From Metellina segmentata (lineage: Eukaryota; Arthropoda; Arachnida; Araneae; Tetragnathidae): DNA of 64,000 nucleotides. The notes under the pieces are model-generated. The model made no database searches, had not been told where the DNA came from, and saw only the letters and a list, made by a program, of their open reading frames with translations. Positions 35,440-47,446 of the stretch are shown in pieces. The stretch's first letter is position 1, and each line of letters starts with the position of its first letter. The translations under genes were made by a program, and so were the position numbers. The stretch is taken from the NCBI GenBank assembly GCA_947359465.1, contig OX375878.1, forward strand, positions 81,571,627 through 81,635,626. Direction: 5' to 3'.

Positions 35440-37025
35440 TCTACTATATAAATCTATTATAAAAGGAAGTGTTTGTTTCACGGCTGCCTTACATCACCTT
35501 AATACCTTACATCTCGCAGTGGCTAGTTTGTTATAAATTACACGTTTTTATTAGAAAATAACTTTATCGTTAATGAATTCACAAAACAGAAGACAATACC
35601 TATAGTTTTATGTGTACAAAAGATTAGTTCTGAAAAAAAATCTGAGAGTACCAAGTACGAGTAAGTGTAACAATAAATAGAACGAACTTTACAGACACCT
35701 GTTGAAATTTCAAAGTTTTATGTCTTATTGCAAATTTATCATTCCATATTGGTATGAAAAAAGCATGATTTTTTTAAATTAAAATAATCGAATTTTATGG
35801 TTTTAAAATTAATTCCTTGCCTGTACAAATCTAAATTTCTTGGACCTTAGGTAATGAAATCAGTTTAGTTTCTAGGTAGTTTTGTGATTTTTATGTTAAA
35901 CATTAATAGTATATATTATCTATAACATTATTGTAATAGGAAATATAATTGGACACATTTTTTAAAGATTAAAATGCAACAGAATTTAGCATAGTAAATC
36001 ACATAATGGAACCGCGTAAATTGTTTCATCTGGTTCTAAGCCAGTTACTTTGATTGTAACCCATAACCAGTGACGTGAAAATTTTGAACTTAGATAAATA
36101 AGTTTGTTGGATCACAGACACCACTCATAATTTTTATTCTTCAGTATATTAAAAAGAAGTTTCTGCCGCAGGAATGAAAACTCGCTTTTTATGCTCAATT
36201 CTAAGATGGTTTCCCCAGAAAGTACGCATCAGAAAATTGCTAAATTGATAAGGTTTGTTCAAAATTGTACAGGGAACTAGATGGAGAATAATTTTTTTTC
36301 TTATGCGGCTATTACGTAGTTTAGGGTGGATTAACTGTCAAAGTCGATAAAAAGCAAAATTCTTGCAAGTGAGCGAAACACGGTACAAATGTTCTGTCTT
36401 CAGCCACGAATTTTTTTTAGAATACCTCTAAACGCGAACTTTTACACATCACCGAGTTTTTTTAGAAATTTTAATTTGGTTCCTGTTAATACTTTCTTGA
36501 AAATCAGGACACTTTCGTTAAAACTGCCATATCTATAGCTTATTACTATCAGTTTTTAAATTTGAAAACATCACTGGAAACCTTAGAATTTACTCTTTCT
36601 TGTGGTACAGTTATTTTTTAAATTGGTTAATAAATAAATTCGATGCAATTAAAAGTTGGTCATACAAATTTCGGAATTTTTAGATAGTAATTTCCGATAC
36701 AAATTAAAATTGTCAAATCTATAGCTTAATACTATTAGTTTTAAAATTTCAAAATACCACATGAAAGTTTAGAATACGCTCTTTCCTATGGCATAATTAT
36801 TTTTACAGTTGGTTCAGAAATAAATTCGATGCGATGAAAAGTATAATTTCGCGATCGTGTACACATTTTCCATCGCGGAGATGAAACGTTAGATCGTTTT
36901 ATCTGGTTTTGTGACGTCATGGCCCGGAAAGACGCTTGCAAAAGGGGCGTTGGTTTGCGAGGCAAATCAAATGGGATTGCGTAGCAATCACCGGTGATTG
37001 GCGAGCAGGGGGCGGAGCCCCCTAT
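35440..37025 (+). mobile_element. Non-autonomous Helitron
   Basis: The 5' end starts TCTACTATATAAATCTATTA. The 3' end has the hairpin GGGGGCGGAGCCCCC followed by CTAT, one base from the CTRR end of Helitrons, and it lacks inverted repeats. The last 100 bases carry mini-hairpins (GGTTTGCGAGGCAAATC, ATTGCGTAGCAAT) and GGTGATTGGCGAGCAG, which recur at the 3' end of the Helitron at 63074-63720. An internal duplication of about 187 bases lies at 36480-36850 (ATCTATAGCTTA at 36531 and 36718). No Rep/helicase coding sequence is present. The start could instead be 35453. Confidence 0.7.
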
Positions 37026-38318
37026 TGTGTAAAATATTTCAAATCATACACATTTCAGAATTGTTCAAGCATGTATTGATACATGAATGTAACATGTATG
37101 ACATCTCTTTAGTTCTTTTCACACAAAATAATTAATTTGTTCAAATTTACTAATTCAGAAAAAATCAAGTCAGTAATAAAAAATAAAATTAAAGGAATCA
37201 TAAAAAAAATTCTTACTTTTCATTAATATTTAGCTTGTAAAAATAACGCTATTTGAAAATATTGTTATTTGTGATCAAAAATATGACGAAATATAAAATG
37301 AGACGAAACACAAAAACTTTCAATCAAAAATGCTTACTTTTGAAATTCTCTGAGCATTGACAAGTATTTCGTATACTCCTTGCACACCAAAAAGGGCTTA
37401 TACATAACATAAGAAAGTGAAGTTTTCTCTATGAACAGCATAGAACAAGTGTTATAGCATCCCCAGAACATGCCAGTCCAGTGGAATTTTGAACTTGCAA
37501 TAAAAAATTCATCATTGCAGTTTTTCATCACAATTAATCCAATAAATGTTCACTTCAATCCATACTCTATTTTCTCAACATACTCAATCATCAGATGAGT
37601 GAATTGGCTTTTGACGTTGAATATGTCTTACCTTTCGAAACCGGTATACCACGCTTTATTTTTTAAATTCACATAAAAGCGTAAATGCGAAAAATTTGAT
37701 AACTTGAAAGGAGAAGAAAAAAATGAAAGAGATCACGTTCAAAAGAGCATTAAACAAAGAATGTTATAAATGTTCATTAATCTTGCGCTGACGTCATCCG
37801 ATTATGCACTGCGTGAAGTTCACGAAAATGCGCACTGCCGCTCACATTAATTTAGTCTAATTCTGGCCTACTTTGTTTGTTTGAGGTGTCATTTGCTACG
37901 TCTCTTTGCATTTTATAAATAATAATAGAAATAAAATTTTAATATTTAATACTTGTTTAGATTTTAGACTTCAAAGTGTGGAAATTTCGCAAAAATTTCA
38001 AAATGTCCCCCCTCCCCTAAATTAAACACAACAAAAATTATAGAAGGATCTATAGAAAGAGAGATGAAGAGATAGAGAATCCAAGATAAAAGTTCTGGAA
38101 TCCGATGCTGAGCGTCAACGGGCTCGGAAGGAACGCCTTAAAGTTGAGGCTTCGTGCCGCTCACATTATTTAGTTTAGCTCCGTCCTCTTTTGTGCGAGC
38201 ACACGACGTTTGAGGTGTTCGTTCTTTCGTCTATTTGCTTTATACATGGTAATAGAAATAAAACCTAAATATATTTAATACTTGTTAAATATTTTACCAA
38301 AGTGTATAAAATAGAAAT
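37026..38318. other. Helitron-related debris left of the gypsy element
   Basis: Two diverged copies of a segment of about 170 bases lie at 37820-37990 and 38150-38318 (landmarks TGCCGCTCACATTA, TTTGAGGTGT, AATAGAAATAAAA, TTTAATACTTGTT). Between them, at 38098-38154, the plus frame reads ESDAERQRARKERLKVEA, reminiscent of the charged ES.EQR.ARLE repeats in Helitron/PIF1-type proteins of spiders. That link is inference. The minus frame of 65 codons at 37531-37334 is unassigned. Confidence 0.4.
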
Positions 38319-38639
38319 TGTGACAGTCATATTTTCATTCTCCTACTAAGAGATGGCGCCAAGAGCACCACAAGTACTTTGCTAGTTGAAGCGAGGCTAC
38401 GAGGCACTTTCTTCCCCGCTCTCGTGAGGACTGTGCTTGTCCAATTCACTGGCGTTCGCCATTTTGTATGCGAGATATTTCCTACCCTTTTGATCAAGTT
38501 GATCCTATGTAACAATATTTTAATTTTCCATACTTAAGTAAATAAACCTTATTATTTAAATTCAAACTGGCCCTTCTTTCTTTTAATCGTTTTCCCTAAA
38601 ACCCAAAAAAAACTGAGCTAACCAAGGGAGACGGTTAAA
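38319..38639 (+). repeat. 5' LTR
   Basis: It begins TGTGACAGTCATATTTTC and ends near GGGAGACGGTTAAA. It is repeated at 43992-44312 with a constant offset of 5673 and no difference I could find. AATAAA at 38541-38546 is a likely polyadenylation signal. No clear TATA box is seen. The exact 3' boundary is uncertain by about three bases because of the A run. Confidence 0.97.
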
Positions 38640-38641
38640 AC

Positions 38642-38659
38642 TGGCGCCCAACGTGGGCC
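38642..38659 (+). promoter_or_regulatory. tRNA primer-binding site, tRNA-Lys type
   Basis: TGGCGCCCAACGTGGG starts two to three bases after the LTR. From known primer sites it matches the complement of the 3' end of tRNA-Lys(CUU) over 16 of 18 positions, diverging at the last bases (CC for GC). Confidence 0.85.
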
Positions 38660-39329
38660 CGAATCCTCCTGCATTCTGATTTTGGATAAGTATAACTTTG
38701 CATCCAGGTTCTAAAATGATAATAGCGAATTTCCTTTTGAAATATAGTGATAGTTTGTCGAAAATTTAATCATAAATACTTTATTTTGGAAGTCTTTGGT
38801 CGCACGTGTCATTGCGTAAAAATGTATTCGCATGTTAGTCTTAGACCAAAGGTGTTAAAACTCTAGTTTGGAACTTTTGAAACCCGAAGTTTTAATTTGT
38901 TGATCGTAGTTTCATGCTACACATTTTCATTTTATTAAGCAATTTTATAGACATACGTGTAGCTGGAATATTATTCGATTTAACTGTTATTATGATTGAT
39001 GATTAGTGGTGAAATTAATCATGTTATTCAATAGCACTGTTCTTGTGACTGCTGGTTAATTGGTTAAAAATGTAATTAATTAGAGCTAACTTTATCAATT
39101 TTATATCCCTTTTTGAAAACAAGAGAAACAAAACCTATTTTCTTTGGTGATGTATTTAAGTATTGCAGTAATTTAACTTTAGAAAGCATTGTTAGTTATT
39201 GTGCAATTTTCGTAAATTCTAAGATTTAGTTTATTGTGTGTCATAATGTGTTCATCATCCGCCTTCAACGAAAACGAAAGTGTACTTCAAAGTAAAACTT
39301 TACATTTTGAAGTGGGTGATACATATTAA

Positions 39330-39600
39330 TCTGTGTGTGCTACCTTGAATCAGTCGATTCAAATCTCATCGCATCTGTGTGTGTGCTATCTTGAATCAGT
39401 CGATTCAAATCTCATCGCATCTGTGCGTGTGCTATCTTGAATCAGTCGATTCAAATCTCATCGCATCTGTGTGTGCTACTTTGAATCAGTCGATTCAAAT
39501 CTCCTCGCATCTGTGTGTGTGCTATCGAGAATAGGTCGATTCCAACGTATCGTCGGCTCTGTCTGTGTGTACTACCGTGAATCCGTCCACTCCAGTGCTA
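39330..39600 (+). repeat. Tandem repeats in the retrotransposon leader, 44-46 bp unit
   Basis: GAATCAGTCGATTC starts at 39347, 39393, 39439 and 39483, with diverged versions at 39529 and about 39576. Each unit pairs the palindrome-like GAATCAGTCGATTC with CTCATCGCATCTGTGTGTG. The array lies between the primer site and the gag start. Confidence 0.95.
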
Positions 39601-39639
39601 CGAACTTTCTTGCACCCGATTGTGAAGAAAAGTTCAAAC

Positions 39640-41171
39640 ATGGCGTTTCTCGGTAAAGCCCGTAAGGAAGATCTTATCATTCTCGCCAATGAGGTTGGAG
39701 AGAAGGTCACTCCGGATTCAAAGATGATATAGATCTAAAGAATTTAATACTAGAAAGCCCAAACTATGAGCCGGATTATGTGAAAGAATTGTTGAACACC
39801 ATTGTATCCCAAAGAATCGAAGAAGCTGAACAAAGAAAACTTCAGCTCGACAGCGAAGAACGAATAAGAAAAGAAGAAATGGACTTTGAACTGAAAAAAC
39901 TGCAACTTCAAAATGAATCTTTCAATTCAACTGGTTGTGTATCTTCACGTCCGAAAATAGAGTTCCTTTCCATGATTCCTAGGTTTGATCCAGTAGACAA
40001 TGATATCAGCTTATATTTAACCCTATTTGAGCGCCAAGCTCAGGCCGCAGACGTTCCGAAGGAATTTTGGGCCTCAAATTTACTGCGTCTGTTACCCTAC
40101 GAAATAGCACAGCTCGTTGCCAGAGAAGAAGTAGAGGTATCCCAGGATTTTGAAAAAGTGAAGAGCCTTCTACTGAAAAGGTACAAACTTACAGCTGAGA
40201 AATTCAGACAGCTGTTCTCCAAACATAGTAAGTCGTCTACTGCTACCTGGAAAGACTTTGCATATGAAGTCAAGAACTATTTTCAAGGATGGATCAGTGG
40301 TTTAGATATTTCCACTTTTGACCAGCTGAAGGAATTAATCATCTCGGATCAAATCAAGCGTCGAGTTCCCCCCGAAGTGCGCGAGCATTTCATAGACGAA
40401 TGGAGTCAACTCAACAATGTTGAAGAATTAACTAGCAAGTTAGATGATTATGATGCAGTTCGAATCAAGAGAGATGTCCCTCTCTTCCACTCTCGCAGAG
40501 TAACTGATAACAGATCACATCTCATGCCAAACCAGAAAAGGTATCCAGAACATAAAACAAAATTCTCGGATAAGCCCAAACCTGATAGAATGGAAAATCG
40601 ATCAACTTTAACTTGTTATGGCTGTGGAAAACCAGGATACATAAAGGCCAAGTGTCCATCGTGTACGCCCAGTACACCTAGAGAGGAATTCAGTTCCAAT
40701 AGTATAACTCTGTATACTATTCATGTTTCTGCAGCACCAACAGCTTTGTTAGATATCCGCATAGGAGATATCCATGGAAGAGTTTGTGCCGATACTGGTG
40801 CCACTCGCTCCATTGCTGGTGAAATAATGTTCAACCTGCTTCGGAAACGAGGAGTTGATTTCCAAAAACTTGAAGTTACAATGGCTTTAGCAGACGGCAG
40901 TCGATCTACCGTAAAAGCTCTCACCGCCACGGTGCCCATTAATATAGAAGGAAGAACTGTGTCCATTGATATGCTGGCTCTACCAGAAGCAAGGGGTAAC
41001 AGAACCCTCTTAGGTACCGACTTTTTGGAAAAGACTGGTATTGTGCTAGACCTAAGGAACAAAAGATGGTATTTTGGCGACGAGCCTAATTACAAAATTT
41101 ATTTCAAGGAAGACCTTGATGTAGGTTCACTACAGACTGCTGATAGCTTTACAGCATTTCCACCACCGTGA
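39640..41171 (+). pseudogene. gag-protease region with frameshift
   Basis: The ATG at 39640 (MAFLGKARKEDLIILANEVG) opens a frame that stops at 39730. The remaining protein continues in another frame from about 39720 to 41171. So one base is out near 39720. Downstream: a charged coiled-coil-like segment (39790-39910), then a gypsy capsid region with SCAN-like helices (FERQAQAADVPKEFWA to DQIKRRVPPEVREHFIDEW), then a nucleocapsid knuckle CYGCGKPGYIKAKC at 40614-40655. There Tyr stands at the position of the zinc-binding His. Next is an aspartic protease with the active site DTGAT at 40791 and a second part GTDFLEKTGIVLD. It assembles particles and processes the polyprotein in intact relatives. 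The stop at 41171 separates it from pol, which lies in another frame. Confidence 0.93.
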
Positions 41172-43996
41172 TGATGAAAGTACACCTTTGAACACAGTGC
41201 AAAGGAAGATGATGAGCTCCCTGCTCGGAAAGTTTGACACTATCTTCAAACCAGGGGGAGACCCTACCCCTTATGCGGAACACCACATAAACACTGAAAA
41301 ACATCCTCCAGTTTCTGTACCTCCTTACAGAATGTCGCCTATAAAAAAGGAACTTTTAAAGAAAGAAATAGAAGACCTCCTGGAAAAAGATGTGATTGAA
41401 GAATGCGAGTCGGCCTATGGTGCTCCTGTGGTTTTGATCCCAAAGCCTGATAATACAGTGCGTTTGTGTATTGACTACCGCAAACTAAATGAAATAACAG
41501 TTCCGGATTCGTATCCGCTCCCTAGAATGGATGACCTACTACAAAGTGCAAAACATACGACATTTATGTCAACCATTGATTTAAAGGCAGGATATCACCA
41601 GATCAACGTGCATCCTGCTGATAGAGATAAAACTGCGTTTGTCTGTCCTTTTGGAACATTCAGATTCAAGAGAATGCCTTTTGGTCTCCGAAATGCTCCT
41701 GCCACGTTCCAGAGACTTATGGACATGTTCTGTCGAAATTTGCCTGCCATGGCATATCTGGATGACATCACTGTGTTATCTCCCACTTTTGATCAACACC
41801 TCCTTGACCTTGAGCAAGTTTTCCTAAAACTAGAAAACTATAAGCTCCGAGCCAATCGCAGCAAATGCCATTTTGCTTGTTCTCAAGTAAAATATCTTGG
41901 ACTGTGGATTACTTCCCGTGGAATTGAAGTAGACCCTGAGAAAGTATCAGCTGTTCAGAAAATCCCATCTCCGAAAAATGTGAAACAGATACAATCCTTT
42001 TTACAAACCTGCTCCTGGTATCGAAAATTCATACCTAACTTCTCGGAAATTGCTCGCCCTCTGAGTAACCTTACAAAGAAAAAATCCGTTTGGACATGGA
42101 CTGAACATGAACAAAATGCCTTCACCTCCCTAAAGAAGTGCCTGGTCTCACCTCCCATTTTGAGTCAAGCTGACTTTACAAAACCTTTTGTACTTAGAAC
42201 AGATGCTAGCAACTATGCCCTTGGGGCAGTCCTTCTTCAAGGTTCTGACAAGGAAGAACATCCAATAGAATATGCCAGCAGACTCTTAACCCCTGCGGAA
42301 GGAAATTATTCTACTACCGAGCGGGAAGCCCTTGCAGTCGTGTGGGCATTGAACAAATTTAGAGGTTATATAGAAGGTTCGAAAATTACTGTAGCATCTG
42401 ACCACCAACCCCTCAAATGGCTAATGAAATTAAAATCACCCTAAGGGAAGGTTAGCCCGTTGGGCATTACAATTGCAATCCTCTAACCTAACTTTAGAGT
42501 ACATACCTGGGAAACCAAATGTAGTAGCAGACATGCTGTCTCGCGTGGACTATGATCAAGAAATACCTTTCTGTGAAGAGAATGCTGTTTCTGTAGACTT
42601 CCCTGCAAGATCACCCAACGAGATAAGGAATGAACAGCTAAAGGATGAAGATCTCAGAAAAATCATCCATTGCTTCGAGGATGATGATAAAGGCGTTGAC
42701 CATTACAATTGGTTAGAAAGAGGATATCTCATGAATCAGGGTGTACTCTATAGATATTCCCATGACTCTGAAAATGAAGAGAGTCAGTTGGTGGTTCCTT
42801 CCCATGAAAGGGATAAAATCCTGAAAAAACACCATGATTCCCCTGCTGCAGGACACTATGGTTCAGATGGAACTTACCATAGGATATCAAAACGCTATTT
42901 CTGGACCGGTATGAGGAAGTTCATCACCAACTATGTCAAAGACTGCCTTGATTGCGCCCGATTCAAAGCCTCAAACCAAAAACCTGCTGGCTTGCTGCAA
43001 ACTCCAATTCAGGCACAAAGATTCGAAACTATAGCAATAGATCTCTTCGGCCCTCTCCCAGAGAGCAAAGATAAGAAAAAATGGATTTTTATTATTGAAG
43101 ACGTTGCCACTAGGTGGGTAGAACTCTTTGCCCTGCCAAATGCGACTGCAAGAGAATGTGCAACGGTGCTGATGGAAGAAGTCTTCCTTAGATATGGATT
43201 ACCTCGAAGGATTATCAGCGACAACGGTACCCAGTTTGTCTCTGCTGTGATGCAACAACTGTGTTACCTTCTGGAGATCCACCAATCATTTATTCCTGTG
43301 TACCACCCACAAGCAAATCCCGTCGAAAGAAAAAATCGTGATCTCAAACCACGTCTTGCCATCCTGGTTGAAGACAAACACGACTCTTGGAGTGAAAAAC
43401 TTCACTCCATCAGATTTGCCATGAACACTGCCAAGTGTATCTCGACAGGTCAAACTGCTGCCTTCCTAACTTTTGGAAGAGAACTCCGCACAGTCGACGA
43501 CGTTCAAAATGACCTACGAAGTGTTATCTTAAAAGATACATTTGTACCAGAAATTACACCGTATCTAAAAAGATTCTCCAAGTTTATGTCTGAGGCGAAA
43601 GAAGTAGCTGAAATGAAACAAGACTTACGAAAAGAGTATGGTGATAGAAAGCGACGGAGTGCTCCTCATTACCTACCGGGTGACAAAGTGTACGTCACTA
43701 CTCACCACTTGAGTAACGCTGCAAAGGGGCAGACCTCCAAGTTTATGCCGAAAAGAGATGGTCCCTACATCATACTCGCACAGAAATCACCCACTTCTTA
43801 TGTAATCGCCAACCCAGACCATCCAAATGAACCTATGGGAACATACCACACGTCGACACTAAAAGTGTACACACAGGACGAAAGTGTGACACCATTGCAC
43901 CCCCTGAGAAAACGTGGAAGGCCACAAAAAGCTGAAACTTCTGGTTCCTTACCGAGACGGTCTGAAAGACGTCGGAACCAGAGGGGGAGTCTGTGA
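41172..43996 (+). pseudogene. pol region: reverse transcriptase, RNase H, integrase, with frameshifts
   Basis: Reverse transcriptase runs 41188-42100, with LCIDYRKLN, MPFGLRNAPATFQ and the catalytic YLDD at 41755-41766. RNase H follows (TDASNYALGAVL, TTEREALAVVWAL, ASDHQPLKWL), and the frame stops at 42444. The protein continues in another frame with GRLARWALQLQ just before 42473, so one base is extra in the C run at 42437-42442. Integrase has an HHCC zinc domain (HHDSPAAGHYG, DCLDC) and the catalytic triad: D in IDLFG, D in SDNGTQF 60 residues on, E in NPVERKN 35 residues further. It ends with a GPY module (RDGPYIILAQKSPTSYVI) and a basic tail. The stop TGA (43994-43996) overlaps the first bases of the 3' LTR. 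The frame relative to gag-protease differs by one base, which could be a programmed shift or damage. The conserved DDEST-like start upstream of 41188 favours damage. Confidence 0.94.
43980..43991 (+). promoter_or_regulatory. Polypurine tract
   Basis: AGAGGGGGAGTC lies immediately before the 3' LTR, the usual place for plus-strand priming. It is also the coding sequence of the last integrase residues. Confidence 0.85.
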
Positions 43997-44312
43997 CAGT
44001 CATATTTTCATTCTCCTACTAAGAGATGGCGCCAAGAGCACCACAAGTACTTTGCTAGTTGAAGCGAGGCTACGAGGCACTTTCTTCCCCGCTCTCGTGA
44101 GGACTGTGCTTGTCCAATTCACTGGCGTTCGCCATTTTGTATGCGAGATATTTCCTACCCTTTTGATCAAGTTGATCCTATGTAACAATATTTTAATTTT
44201 CCATACTTAAGTAAATAAACCTTATTATTTAAATTCAAACTGGCCCTTCTTTCTTTTAATCGTTTTCCCTAAAACCCAAAAAAAACTGAGCTAACCAAGG
44301 GAGACGGTTAAA
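43992..44312 (+). repeat. 3' LTR
   Basis: Identical to 38319-38639 as far as I can read. The polyadenylation signal AATAAA is at 44214-44219. Confidence 0.97.
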
Positions 44313-45032
44313 TTTTTTTTTTTTTAAATATCCAAGTATATAATAACCCTTTGAAGAATTAGAGGGAACGTCAACAGGAAGAGGGATAAAAATCCAAGAA
44401 GTTCATTCAATCCAATCCATTCCATGAATGCAGAATGATTAAGCAAGTAGTGCAATGGAATTCCAAAGGATCAATGCATAAAATTTAAATTAAAGTTACC
44501 AGAATATATTCAAAACATAATGAAAACATTAACATTGTCGAAAAAATTTTTTGTGCAAAATTGGAATGGCTTTTGTAATACTGCCAGAAAATCTTTTCGT
44601 TGTGACTAAGTGTCTTTATTTTTTCATGAACAGATTACAATACCAAATAACATTAAATGAATGCAAGTTACAATTTGAGTGAGTATATTGAGCTTCTTCA
44701 CCTATTCGTCGATTTTCAGTATAATTTTTTGTGTGACGAGCAAATTCTTAACATTTGAAAAAATAACATGCATTTTGTTCATAGTTATTTCATTTTCAAT
44801 ATTATCAAACACAATATAGGAAGGAAACTTGATCACTTATCACTTGATTGAAATCAGCTGATTTAAATTCACGTGCCTGTTTAATGTGGTCAAATGAAGT
44901 TTAATGGACAAGAAGAACAAACTGGTAGCCAAGCTCTGGCCTTCAGTTCAACAGGCTGTGTTCAGATCAGGTCCCGTAATAGGCATGGATGTTCATAGTA
45001 GTTGACAATCCATTTTAGCCTATTATGGTCCA
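44313..45032. other. Stretch between the gypsy and hAT elements
   Basis: A T-rich run follows the LTR. The rest is AT-rich, with nothing assignable. Confidence 0.5.
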
Positions 45033-45040
45033 ATTAGCTG

Positions 45041-47446
45041 CAGTGCCGTATTTCTAAATAGGCTAAGTAGGTTGCAGCCTAGAGCGGCAAAATTTTCAGG
45101 GGCGGCAGTTTGCCAATTTATTCAAACGTTAAAATGAAGTATTTCAGACGTTAAAAATATGATTTAGTCCTTCTACATAGCCTACTTTCTAAAACTATAA
45201 CAAAATATAAATTCACAGCACGTAATCTTGTATTACAACTTTCTTGTAGTGCAATCTAATTTGGTTTGATAATATTGGCACAAGCGCAGCGATTCGATCG
45301 GACAACACTGTTGGTGGAAGGCCCAGTGGCTCCGCTGTCAGTAGTGTAGTGTCAGTCTAGTCTGTCTGAGTCTGACGCTGTCATTCATGTCTATCGGTGT
45401 GCACAACGAGATCGTTGATGATTGTGTTGAGCAAGGCGTGTTCGTGTTGTTTGTTACGATTTTGCTTTATAGTTAAGAGTATTCCAATACATAACGTAAA
45501 GTTTTTAACAAGTAGGCTACTCCCTACTAGCTACTATGAATGACAGTAGGTAGAGACTCAGTGGCGCTGAATACAAAAAACGAACAAAACTGAAACTTCA
45601 AGAACAAGAACGTGTTCTGAAACAAACAAAAAAAACTATATACGTTTTTTAAAACTAATAGTTTGCCAGTGGAAGAAAAGAACGATAAAGAAGATAAAGG
45701 GGAACATGAAAGTGCTCGAGCTGTTTGTGATGGTTCTGTTGGGGACGACAATGCTTTCTCTGGAACGAGTTGTTCCAAAACAGCCATGTTGTTATCAGAA
45801 CCTACTGAAATACAAGTAAGTTCTCACAATCAGATTGTACCCGATAGATTTGATGTTAAAAGTCAATCTTTAACAGAAAATAAAGAGCCAACATTAGCAA
45901 TTTCCTTAAATAAGGATCCAGCTTTGTGGATCTTAAATGATGCTACTAGAGATATAATAGCAAAGAATGGCTTTGACCAAAACAAGAGATGACGCGTGCC
46001 AAAGTTTACGAGAGTCTTGGGAAGAAGTGTACATTGATGTGACAGGAATTTCAAATGACACAACAGAAAAAGCAACGACTAGATGTGAATCCCGAGGAAT
46101 ACTTCGAAGATTAGAACGTTTTGGGACTGCGTTTATGGTGTGTTTCTGGAGCACAGTACTTCATAGAATCGATTAAGTTAGCAAAGCCATGCAAAGTGGA
46201 ACTGTGGATGTTTTGTTGGTCAGAGATTTCTATGGCTCTCTTGAAGAATATTTTACGGAACAGAGAAACAACTTTGATTACTTTGAGGAATTGGCCATGT
46301 ATATAACCAAAACTACATTTTATGAAAAAGATAATAAAAGACAGCCAAAAAGAAAAGTTTGGCCAGACGAAGACCGAAGTGGAGAAGTTAACTTTACTAG
46401 CAGGGATGACCTTAAAATAAATACTTTTTACCAATTGTAGACTCTTTTGTTTGTGAATTCAAGAAAAGATAAATGGACTATGACGAGTTTCAAGACTGAT
46501 TCTACTTCTTAACTCAGTTGTGTGATAACAATACAGATATGGAAGAGGAACTGAGAAAAAAGGCCACCAACCTTTACCACGTCTACACAAATGACTTGGA
46601 TTCGGATTTCACTGAAGAGTGCATCCACTTTAAAAATCACTGTGCTGTGGGTAATAATCACCCATCTGATAAATCGTTGGAAGGAATTTCGAAATTTCTG
46701 AGGTGTAATTCCTTACAAGATGTTTACCCCAATTTGGACATTGCTGCAAGGATAAGTTTGTGCATACCTGCTACAATCTGCGAACTCGTATTTCTGAAAT
46801 ACGGTTAAACTCACTTTCATTACTTTGTTTTGAGGCAAATACAACAAAAACACTTTCATATGAGGACATTATTAACGAGTTTGCCATTAAGGAATCTCGT
46901 AAGAAAGATATGTAAATTTGAACATGAAGATTAATCTTCAATTATAAGATATGTAATTACGTGGGGTGAGTTGTTTTAGAGAAGTTTGTATATTTTTCAA
47001 CAAATAAACCATTAATTAACTACATTTTGTGTAATTACATTTCCGTGTAGGATAACTTAATTCAAATTGAATACAGCTCTTCAATTACGCAAAAGATAGT
47101 CATTAGTATTAAAATATAAAAATATGTTTAAAATAGTGATCTCTGATCTCCAAGAACAAATGAATTAATTAAGTTCGAAACCCATTTCATTTTTTAACGA
47201 ATCTTAAAAGAAGCAAGTAAAAAAACCGAAGTAGATAACTAATTTGATTATATAATTTATTATGTAAACAATTAAAATTGTAGTTTTATCTAAAATAAAT
47301 GAACTTTATGTTTAAAAAAGATGAAAACATCAATGAACTCTATCCTTTTGTAGTATAAAACAAATGTATTTAAGCAAATATGAACTATAGAGGGGGCGGC
47401 AAATTGATTTTAGCCTATAGGCGGCATACTCTTAAATCCGGCCCTG
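45041..47446 (+). mobile_element. ZMYM1-like hAT element with 8-bp target duplication
   Basis: The ends are CAGTGCCGTATTTCTAAATA on the left and the complement of CAGGGCCGGATTTAAGAGTA on the right. The bases ATTAGCTG flank it at 45033-45040 and 47447-47454. The inner sequences GGCGGCA and TAGGCTA are mirrored near both ends. It encodes a broken hAT transposase (45536-46915). The total of 2406 bases is shorter than intact elements of this group. Confidence 0.95.
45536..46915 (+). pseudogene. hAT transposase of the ZMYM1/TTF-finger type, broken
   Basis: From the ATG at 45536 the frame reads MNDSR, a stop, RLSGAEYKKRTKL, the typical start of this family. DPALWILNDATRDIIAKNGF at about 45918-45975 is the beginning of the TTF-type zinc finger domain, but the finger and most of the RNase H-like catalytic region are deleted. 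After a shift, QSGTVDVLLVRDFYGSLEEY, NNFDYFEE, then KRKVWPDEDRSGEVNF and DLKINTFYQL belong to the region before dimerisation. DVYPNLDIAARISLCIPAT (46718-46775), and in a shifted frame LSYEDIINEFAIKESRK ending at 46915, form the C-terminal dimerisation end. Several stops and shifts are present. Intact relatives are about 700-850 residues, so this copy cannot encode an active enzyme. The assignment rests on family knowledge plus the 8-bp duplication. Confidence 0.85.

Larger units (their letters stand above)
38319..44312 (+). mobile_element. Ty3/gypsy LTR retrotransposon, nearly complete
   Basis: In order it has an LTR, a primer-binding site, a long leader with tandem repeats, gag with capsid and zinc knuckle, protease, reverse transcriptase, RNase H, integrase, a polypurine tract and an LTR. 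Integrase follows RNase H, as in the Ty3/gypsy class. There is no envelope gene: the integrase frame ends inside the 3' LTR. The LTRs are identical as read, which points to a recent insertion, yet at least three frame breaks (near 39720, 41171 and 42440) divide the coding region. The 4 bases AAAT precede the left LTR (38315-38318) and occur at 44310-44313, a possible target duplication if the LTR ends at 44309. Confidence 0.97.

Noticed and set aside
38327..38515. Minus-strand 62-codon frame in the LTR
   Set aside because: It is present identically in both LTRs and has no known domain. It is best explained as chance within the LTR.
40721..41062. Minus-strand 113-codon frame opposite the protease
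   Set aside because: It is the shadow of the gag-protease coding sequence. The plus strand carries the recognisable DTG motif.
38319..44312. An endogenous retrovirus with envelope
   Set aside because: The integrase frame runs into the 3' LTR and no envelope frame lies between them.
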